Origin: Streptomyces rimosus subsp. rimosus
GTDB lineage: Bacteria > Actinomycetota > Actinomycetes > Streptomycetales > Streptomycetaceae
Assembly: GCF_000720725.1 (NCBI RefSeq)
Contig: NZ_JOCQ01000021.1
Span: 1-64,000, forward strand
DNA length: 64,000 bases
Direction of reading: 5' to 3'
Shown: one piece after another, positions 59,329-64,000 of the stretch
How the letters are laid out: each line of letters opens with the position of its first letter
How positions within the stretch are numbered: position 1 is the stretch's first letter
Notes under the pieces: generated by a model
Seen by the model: only the letters and a program-made list of their open reading frames with translations
Database searches by the model: none
What the model was told of the DNA's origin: nothing
Translations under genes and position numbers: made by a program

Positions 59329-59637
59329 CTACTTTCCGGACGACCTGGCAACCTCGACGCCCTTGAGCCCCGGCGTCTTCTGGGCGACATCCCCGACGGC
59401 GTGCACCAGCTTCCTCGTGGCCGGGGAATCCTGGAGGTCGCTGGAAGTCTCCTCGACCGTCCTGACCACCGGGTCGAGCTGCCGGCCGTCCAGCTGCTTG
59501 TTCTTCAGAGCTTCCGCAAGCCCACCGTTGATGCTGAAACTCGGCCCTTGGCCCGGGGCGCCGGCAAAAACAGGGGACGCCACTCCCAGGGCCATGGCGG
59601 AGCCGGCCAAAAACGCGGCAGTCTTCGCGTACTTCAC
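59329..59637 (-). CDS. Small secreted protein with chaplin-like leader
   Basis: 102 residues from a GTG at 59637. The first residues, MKYAKTAAFLAGSAMALGVA, parallel the chaplin leader MKYAKVAAVAAGTLMAVGAA encoded at 60109, and the two share the GTGAAGTACGCGAAG DNA start. Mature ~75 residues are helical and charged: GGLAEALKNKQLDGRQLDPV, then TSSDLQDSPATRKLVHAVGD. There are no Cys and no chaplin domain. The function is unknown; the shared leader and position suggest joint export with the aerial-surface proteins. Confidence 0.8.
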   Translation of the reverse strand: MKYAKTAAFLAGSAMALGVASPVFAGAPGQGPSFSINGGLAEALKNKQLDGRQLDPVVRTVEETSSDLQDSPATRKLVHAVGDVAQKTPGLKGVEVARSSGK

Positions 59638-59804
59638 TTTCCGCTGTCCTTTCCTGGGCGGCGCTTCCGGCAGTCGGCGGCGAATGCGCCGCACGACGGC
59701 CTTTCCGGCATTGCCCGGACCACCGCCTTTTGGGTGTTCAACGATTTCGGCCCGAAAGAGAAACCCATCCGTTTCGCCGCTTCCCGGCCCCCTCGAACGC
59801 GACC

Positions 59805-59837
59805 GGCCCCGGCACGCTTGGCTGGCGCGCCGGGGCC
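59805..59837. terminator. Terminator downstream of chaplin
   Basis: A 9-bp stem GGCCCCGGC / GCCGGGGCC with a 15-nt loop; T-run on the plus side. Confidence 0.65.
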
Positions 59838-59875
59838 TTTCGCTCCATCCTCTGCTACCCGTCCGACGCGATACG

Positions 59876-60109
59876 TCAGTCGTTGACGCAGGTGTTGCCG
59901 AACGCCGGGTTCAGCAGCCCGATGATGTCGATCGAGTTCCCGCAGAGGTTGATCGGGATGTGGATCGGGATCTGCAGGACGTTGCCGGAGAGGACGCCGG
60001 GGGAGTTCTGCGCGGCGCCCGAGGTACCCGCGTCGGCGAACGCCGGGGTGGCGGCCCCGACCGCCATGAGCGTTCCAGCAGCGACTGCGGCAACCTTCGC
60101 GTACTTCAC
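59876..60109 (-). CDS. Short chaplin
   Basis: 77 residues from a GTG with AAAGGG upstream. Signal peptide ends near AFA (~25). The chaplin domain is NSPGVLSGNVLQIPIHIPIN then LCGNSIDIIGLLNPAFGNTC, with two Cys placed as in ChpF/G/H-type short chaplins. Chaplins assemble into amyloid-like surfactant films that let aerial hyphae leave the aqueous phase. Assigning it to one named short chaplin is not possible from sequence alone. Confidence 0.95.
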   Translation of the reverse strand: MKYAKVAAVAAGTLMAVGAATPAFADAGTSGAAQNSPGVLSGNVLQIPIHIPINLCGNSIDIIGLLNPAFGNTCVND

Positions 60110-60308
60110 TTTCAGCCCTTTCCGCAGCGGAGTCTGAAACGGTCACGTCCTTCGTGCCGCACGGGCGCCCTCATGATTGCCCGTAACACCGCCACCAATA
60201 TTCGTAACGATTTGTCCGCGCTGACGAAACTCTCGAGAAGTCGATTTTCACGAGGAATCGCCCAGATGGTTCAGCGCGGGCCAGGATAGAAGACCATGGG
60301 CAGGAACT

Positions 60309-60376
60309 GCGCGCTTTTTCACAAAGCGCAAAGGCCCGAGCCGATCAGGAGGAGAGAACCGACGTCCCGGGCCTTT
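60309..60376. terminator. Two hairpins downstream of rodlin copy 3
   Basis: GCGCTTT/AAAGCGC (60311-60329, 5-nt loop), and AAAGGCCCG/CGGGCCTTT (60330-60376) with a 29-nt interior. Both follow the rodlin stop on its strand. Confidence 0.6.
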
Positions 60377-60390
60377 TACGGCAGTCCGGC

Positions 60391-60792
60391 TCAGCTGTTG
60401 TTGACGCCGTTCTCGGACAGCAGCGGGAGCTTGTCGATGATGTGCGACAGCGCCTGGTCGCCCTGCGACTCGGTCGAGTTCTCGACACACTGCTGGTTCT
60501 GGTCCGAGGACAGGATGTCCTGTACGCCGATGTTGACCAGGGCCACGATGTTCTGAACGTTCGTGATCGGGATGCCGAGGCAGGGCTTGTTGAGCGTGCC
60601 TTGGATCAGGCTCAGCTGCGGGGACATGTCGCCCTCGGTGTCGGAGTTGCCGAATGCCTGTCCCGCGCCGTTGCCGTTGGCGGTCGACGTTCCGCGTCCG
60701 TCGCCGACCGCCATGGCCTGCGGAGCCGCCATGGCCGATACGCCGACGATGGACGCAGCTACGGCCGTCGTGGCCAGGAACTTCTTGATCAC
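60391..60792 (-). CDS. Rodlin-type secreted protein (copy 3)
   Basis: 133 residues. Signal peptide MIKKFLATTAVAASIVGVSA, cleavage near AMA. Mature features GNGAGQAFGN, GDMSPQLSLIQGTLNKPC and the shared ITNVQNIVALVN, VQDILSSDQNQQ, CVENSTES, LSHIIDKLPLLS. It has copy 2's MIKK start and copy 1's C-terminal half. With copies 1 and 2 it makes three rodlins in 3 kb, one more than the rdlA/rdlB pair I recall in S. coelicolor. Confidence 0.93.
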   Translation of the reverse strand: MIKKFLATTAVAASIVGVSAMAAPQAMAVGDGRGTSTANGNGAGQAFGNSDTEGDMSPQLSLIQGTLNKPCLGIPITNVQNIVALVNIGVQDILSSDQNQQCVENSTESQGDQALSHIIDKLPLLSENGVNNS

Positions 60793-61173
60793 GATTCACC
60801 CTTCTCGAAGCGGAGTGCCCGTTTCCGGAGCGTCCTGGACAACTCGCGACCGCCAGTTCAGTTTCGCCGGTTCACCCGAATGCCACGAAACCGTAGACAC
60901 ATATCACCGCATCGCCGGGCGGCCGGCCGGGCACCGGGCAATCGAAAGTCCGGATACCGGCCGCGGGCGTCGGTGTCGCGTAAATGAACGAGACCGCCAC
61001 CGCCGCACTCGCCGCGCCTTTTCCCGGACCTGCTGTCATAATCCCGCCGCACAGAGATCCCTACAGGGATGTGCACGTGGCTGCGCACAGAGAAAGGCCC
61101 CGCGCGCCGCGGGGCCTTTCGAGGTCTCAGCGGACCGGCGGCACGCGGTGCCGCCCGTCCCGCCGGAGCCGGT
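60793..61173. other. Region upstream of rodlin copy 3
   Basis: About 380 bases. It holds the upstream region of rodlin copy 3 and, at 61092-61120, a hairpin after the 96-aa gene. No credible gene was seen. Confidence 0.5.
61092..61120. terminator. Terminator after the 96-aa secreted protein
   Basis: A perfect 13-bp stem (GAAAGGCCCCGCG / CGCGGGGCCTTTC) with a CGC loop. Confidence 0.85.
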
Positions 61174-61464
61174 TCACTGCTCGACGTTGCCGATCGCCAG
61201 GCCGACCTTGGTGACGTTCTTCTTGTACTTGAACTTGTACGTGTCGTTGTCGTTGTACGTGTACGCCTTGTTGTCGTTGTACTCGTTGTGCTCCTTGTGC
61301 ACGCGGTCACAGTGGAACTTGCCGTACTTGGCAGCGCAGTTGCTGCCGGAGGTGTGGCGCGGCGCGTCGTCCCAGGACGCTGCGGAGGCCATGCCCGAGA
61401 GCGGAACGATGGCAAGGGCGGCGATGGCGACCGAGCCGGCGGTACGACCGATGAACTTGCGCAT
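61174..61464 (-). CDS. Small secreted Tyr/Asn/Lys-rich protein
   Basis: 96 residues with GGAGAG before the ATG. Signal peptide (MRKFIGRTAGSVAIAALAIV...) is cleaved near ASA (~28). Two Cys fall in SNCAAKYGKFHC, probably a disulphide. The following ~30 residues are low-complexity: HNEYNDNKAYTYNDND and TYKFKYKKN, very rich in Tyr, Asn, Asp and Lys. The DNA there repeats GTTGT/GTACG units. This residue mix is unlike the neighbours and may favour beta-rich assembly. Unassigned, but adjacent to the rodlin/chaplin block. Confidence 0.82.
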   Translation of the reverse strand: MRKFIGRTAGSVAIAALAIVPLSGMASAASWDDAPRHTSGSNCAAKYGKFHCDRVHKEHNEYNDNKAYTYNDNDTYKFKYKKNVTKVGLAIGNVEQ

Positions 61465-61816
61465 GCTTTCTCTCCTCGTGCGCAGAAATGTGACACCGGA
61501 TGTCTACCGCGGCCGCATCCGATCGAACACGCGCTGCCATGTGATATATCTGTTCGGGTCCGAAGTGCGACCATTTGCAGCACCAGCGTTTCCCCCGTGG
61601 AAATGCTTGCGCTATCCACGGCCGCGCGCATTCGCGGGGTGCGCCGAATGCGGCCCCGCCCGGCTCCCTGACCGGCGCCGACGGCCGCCGGGCGGCACCG
61701 GCGCCGTACCGGAGCGACCCGGCGCCGCGGGCCCGGACGGCCCGCCCGGCACACTGGGCGGTAACGGGGACGCGCCCCGGGAGTCCGGCCCGTCCGGGCG
61801 CACACGTGGAGGAGCG
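61465..61816. other. Divergent promoter region
   Basis: 352 bases between the 96-aa gene (minus) and the STAS gene (plus). A short AT-rich GATATATCT (near 61541) could be part of a promoter. GGAGGAGCG before 61817 is the STAS ribosome site. No gene was identified. Confidence 0.5.
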
Positions 61817-62314
61817 ATGTCCCAAGGCAAGCGGCGCTTGACGATCACCACGGTCGTCGACGCCGAGGAGTGCGCGGTGCTCCGGGTGGCCGGGGAACTG
61901 GACGTGCACGCCGAGCGGCAGTTCCTGGACGAGTCCGGGGCGGTGATCGCCGCCGGGCACCGGTTCCTGGTGCTGGACCTGACCGCGCTGAGGTTCTGCG
62001 ACTCCCGCGGTCTGAACTGCCTGCTCGCGCTGGAGTGGCTGTGCCGGCGGATGAACGGGCGGCTGCTGCTCGCCTCCCTGGGCGTCCGTGTCCTGCACGT
62101 CCTCCTGGTCACCCGGGCCGTGGACGCGCTGGCCTGCTTCCCCACCGTCGGCCATGCGCTCGCCGCCGTACCGGCCGAGGTCCGTCCGGCCTGGCCGCCC
62201 GGCGGCGCGGCGTCCGCCGACGGGGCCGCGGGCGGCGGGGACGCCGGTGACGCCGATGACGTCAAGACCGGTGACGAGGACGCGCACCGGTCGTACGATC
62301 GGGAGCAGCCGTAG
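61817..62314 (+). CDS. STAS-domain protein
   Basis: 165 residues from an ATG with GGAGGAGCG upstream. STAS fold at ~5-115: CAVLRVAGELDVHAERQFLD, then FCDSRGLNCLLALEWLCRR with the regulatory Ser, and VLLVTRAVDALACFPTVGHA. The C-terminal ~45 residues are Gly/Asp-rich and disordered. It belongs to the anti-sigma-antagonist type; no anti-sigma partner is encoded beside it. It sits directly between the surface-protein cluster and bldA. Confidence 0.86.
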   Translation: MSQGKRRLTITTVVDAEECAVLRVAGELDVHAERQFLDESGAVIAAGHRFLVLDLTALRFCDSRGLNCLLALEWLCRRMNGRLLLASLGVRVLHVLLVTRAVDALACFPTVGHALAAVPAEVRPAWPPGGAASADGAAGGGDAGDADDVKTGDEDAHRSYDREQP

Positions 62315-62472
62315 CGCGACGGCCGGGAACGGGAGCCGGCCGGGGCCGCGTCCAGGGCTCCGCGGAGCGCCGCGTCCGGGCGCCTGCCGACGACGGGCCG
62401 GCCGTGGAGCGGACGCCACGCAGCGGCCGCGCGCCGGGCGGGCCGGTCCACGGCACCGGCGGCCATGTGCTG

Positions 62473-62554
62473 TGCCCGGAGCCGGACTTGAACCGGCACG
62501 GCCCGAAGGCCAGCGAGGTTTAAGCTCGCCGTGTCTGCATTCCACCATCCGGGC
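62473..62554 (-). tRNA. bldA: tRNA-Leu (UAA anticodon), bldA
   Basis: 82 bases on the minus strand. The 5' acceptor arm GCCCGGA (62554-62548) pairs with TCCGGGC, then discriminator A (62473). The anticodon loop reads CTTAAAC between GCGAG and CTCGC, so the anticodon is TAA (UAA), reading UUA codons. A long variable arm and a GGTTCAAGTCC T-arm fit tRNA-Leu. No CCA is encoded. UUA is rare in Streptomyces, and this tRNA is encoded by bldA, required for aerial growth and antibiotics. The sequence agrees with my memory of S. coelicolor bldA. Confidence 0.96.
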
Positions 62555-62980
62555 CTGGGATCCCCCATGCCACCTCAAAGGGGGCAGCACGAGCCTAGCC
62601 CGCAGTACCGTCTGAACAGGGGGCCGTCTTCCCGAGGTTGTCTTATTTTATTGGCAACTGAGGGGCCATCAGCGGATGGTACGGGCCTTCGGCACATGCC
62701 TGCGGCCCACCCTCGCCGCTCCGGCGCCTGCTGTGGGACGTGTCCCGATTGACGGAAACTCGATGCCGTGCGCGCGCCCCCGCGAGCGCCCTTCCCGCCC
62801 CCTTCTCCTCAGGGTCGCGGTCATACCCAGGGATGACCGAAGGACCGTTCGGATACCTCGCAAGGCTCCCCCAGGACCGGCTCACGGGCTGACGTTGCCG
62901 TACCGGGGCCTCCCCCACGATGGAAGGGGCCGCGTTCCACCGGCCCCGACGGTCCCGACGTTCGACAGGAGTCCCTTCCC
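62555..62980. other. Region between bldA and ABC exporter
   Basis: 426 bases containing the upstream side of bldA, an AT-rich island (CTTATTTTATTGGCAAC around 62640-62657), and the leader of the exporter with AGGAG before 62981. No credible gene was seen. Confidence 0.55.
62591..62596 (-). promoter_or_regulatory. Possible bldA -10 element
   Basis: TAGGCT on the minus strand ends 36 bases before the tRNA 5' end, the right place for a -10 box with a ~30-nt leader. A -35 is not convincing, so this is tentative. Confidence 0.35.
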
Positions 62981-63760
62981 GTGACCACCACCCACACCGG
63001 CGTCCCCACCGCCACCCGCGCCACGGTGGCCGCACGCGCCACGGATCTCACCAAGGTCTACGGACAGGGCGAGACCCAGGTGGTCGCGCTGGACCAGGTC
63101 TCGGTCGAGTTCCGGCAGGCCGAGTTCACCGCGATCATGGGCCCGTCCGGCTCCGGCAAGTCCACGCTCATGCACTGCATGGCCGGACTGGACGCGGTCT
63201 CCCGCGGCTCGGCCCTGATAGGCGACACCGAGCTGAACGGCCTGAAGGACAAGCATCTGACCCGGCTGCGCCGCGACAAGATCGGCTTCATCTTCCAGGC
63301 GTTCAACCTGCTGCCGACGCTGACCGCGCTGGAGAACATCACGCTGCCGATGGACATCGCGGGCCGCAAGCCCGACCGGGAGTGGCTGGACCGCGTCGTG
63401 CAGACCGTCGGCCTGTCCGGGCGCCTCAAGCACCGCCCGAGCCAGCTCTCCGGCGGCCAGCAGCAGCGCGTGGCGGTGGCCCGCGCGCTGGCCTCCCGTC
63501 CCGAGATCATCTTCGCCGACGAGCCGACCGGCAACCTCGACTCCCGCTCCGGCGCCGAGGTCCTGGGCTTCCTGCGCAACTCCGTACGGGAACTGGGCCA
63601 GACCGTGGTGATGGTGACCCACGACCCGGTGGCGGCGGCCTACGCGGACCGGGTCGTCTTCCTCGCCGACGGGCGGATCGTCGACGACATGCGCGACCCC
63701 ACCGCCGACCGGGTGCTGGAGCGCATGAAGGGCTTCGACGCCAGGGGCCGGGTCAGCTGA
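62981..63760 (+). CDS. ABC exporter ATP-binding protein (MacB/LolD-like)
   Basis: 259 residues from a GTG with AGGAG upstream. Walker A GPSGSGKST, Q-loop FQAFNLLPTL, signature LSGGQQQRVAVARAL, Walker B IIFADEP, and switch His in VTHDP. It has the profile of ATPases that pair with FtsX-type permeases for peptides, lipoproteins or drugs. It is followed 46 bases later by such a permease. Confidence 0.93.
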   Translation: MTTTHTGVPTATRATVAARATDLTKVYGQGETQVVALDQVSVEFRQAEFTAIMGPSGSGKSTLMHCMAGLDAVSRGSALIGDTELNGLKDKHLTRLRRDKIGFIFQAFNLLPTLTALENITLPMDIAGRKPDREWLDRVVQTVGLSGRLKHRPSQLSGGQQQRVAVARALASRPEIIFADEPTGNLDSRSGAEVLGFLRNSVRELGQTVVMVTHDPVAAAYADRVVFLADGRIVDDMRDPTADRVLERMKGFDARGRVS

Positions 63761-63806
63761 CCCGCGCCCGCAGCCCGTCCACCGCCCTTCTCCCACAGGA
63801 CTGACG

Positions 63807-64000
63807 ATGTTCCGTACCGCCGTGCGCAACGTGCTCGCGCACAAGGCCCGGCTGCTGATGACCGTCCTCGCCGTCATGCTCGGCGTGGCCTTCGTCTCCG
63901 GCACCCTGGTCTTCACCTCCACCCTCTCCGACGCCCAGCAGAAGAGCTCGCAGAAGGGCTTCGCCGGGGTCGACGTGGCCGTCCAGCCGCACCGCTCGGA
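63807..64000 (+). CDS. FtsX-type ABC transporter permease (partial, runs off window)
   Basis: The first ~64 residues of a permease cut by the window end: MFRTAVRNVLAHKARLLMT then a transmembrane helix VLAVMLGVAFVSGTLVFTST. This N-terminal pattern is typical of FtsX/MacB permeases. It is partner to the ATPase just upstream (46-base gap, AGGA before the ATG). The remainder lies outside this window. Confidence 0.85.
   Translation, partial: MFRTAVRNVLAHKARLLMTVLAVMLGVAFVSGTLVFTSTLSDAQQKSSQKGFAGVDVAVQPHRS

Noticed and set aside
1..64000. TTA (bldA-dependent) codons in the called genes
   Set aside because: I scanned by eye the places where TAA/TTA occurs and those checked were out of frame or intergenic. 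The check is incomplete, so I make no claim.
1..64000. CRISPR arrays, insertion sequences, prophage or attachment sites
   Set aside because: No spaced repeat array, transposase, integrase, terminal inverted repeats or tRNA-borne duplication was seen.

Overview
This is a GC-rich, gene-dense stretch of actinobacterial chromosome, almost certainly from a Streptomyces species. The evidence is the codon bias, the many GTG starts with GGAGG-type ribosome sites, and the abundance of 4-nt ATGA/GTGA gene overlaps. Three rodlin-type genes and a short chaplin (aerial-hypha surface proteins) point the same way, as does a tRNA-Leu with anticodon UAA that matches bldA, the Streptomyces developmental tRNA. 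From memory, the gene order resembles the conserved core of the S. coelicolor chromosome around SCO3040-SCO3110; I could not check this. No insertion sequence, prophage, CRISPR array or rRNA was seen.

Layout. 0.2-13.5 kb is housekeeping and envelope: an LCP (LytR-CpsA-Psr) wall-polymer ligase, an acyl-CoA dehydrogenase, a UDP-glucose/GDP-mannose-type dehydrogenase, purK-purE-dipeptidase in one overlapping operon, a chagasin-like protein, a GtrA-type membrane protein, an OmpR-type two-component pair and a POT peptide transporter. 13.6-17.9 kb is a four-gene, translationally coupled cell-surface operon. It encodes two related secreted proteins ending in LAETG and LPQTG sortase signals, and two membrane-anchored beta-rich proteins between them. 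18.2-20.5 kb is a stress-sigma switch (HATPase anti-sigma-like, STAS antagonist, SigB/F-family sigma factor). 20.8-24 kb has a methyltransferase, a NarL-type two-component system and a small secreted protein.

24.1-29.8 kb is the histidine-utilisation operon hutU, an M20 amidohydrolase, hutF and hutI. The M20 enzyme is the best local candidate for the missing N-formylglutamate hydrolase step. 29.9-35.8 kb is an apparent trans-4-hydroxyproline (or related D-amino acid) operon: DadA-like oxidoreductase, fused 2Fe-2S/FAD oxidoreductase, DapA-like deaminase/aldolase and proline-racemase-family epimerase, followed by a small protein with a possible CheD/CNF-like core. 36-49.8 kb is a mosaic of amino-acid and nitrogen metabolism: a diaminopimelate-decarboxylase-like enzyme with an APC permease, an RpiR regulator with an ammonia-lyase of unusual MIO motif, secreted hydrolases, a LacI regulator facing an amidohydrolase/cysteine-dioxygenase pair, and an NCS1 permease.

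50.5-57.6 kb is again core metabolism and membrane genes: cystathionine beta-synthase, SGNH hydrolase, thiolase and Bax-inhibitor-1 family. 57.8-61.5 kb is a morphogenetic cluster of three rodlins, one short chaplin and two unassigned small secreted proteins. Just beyond it lie a STAS protein, the bldA tRNA and the start of an ABC exporter (ATPase plus truncated FtsX-type permease). Most convergent gene pairs are separated by strong GC-rich hairpins acting as bidirectional terminators.
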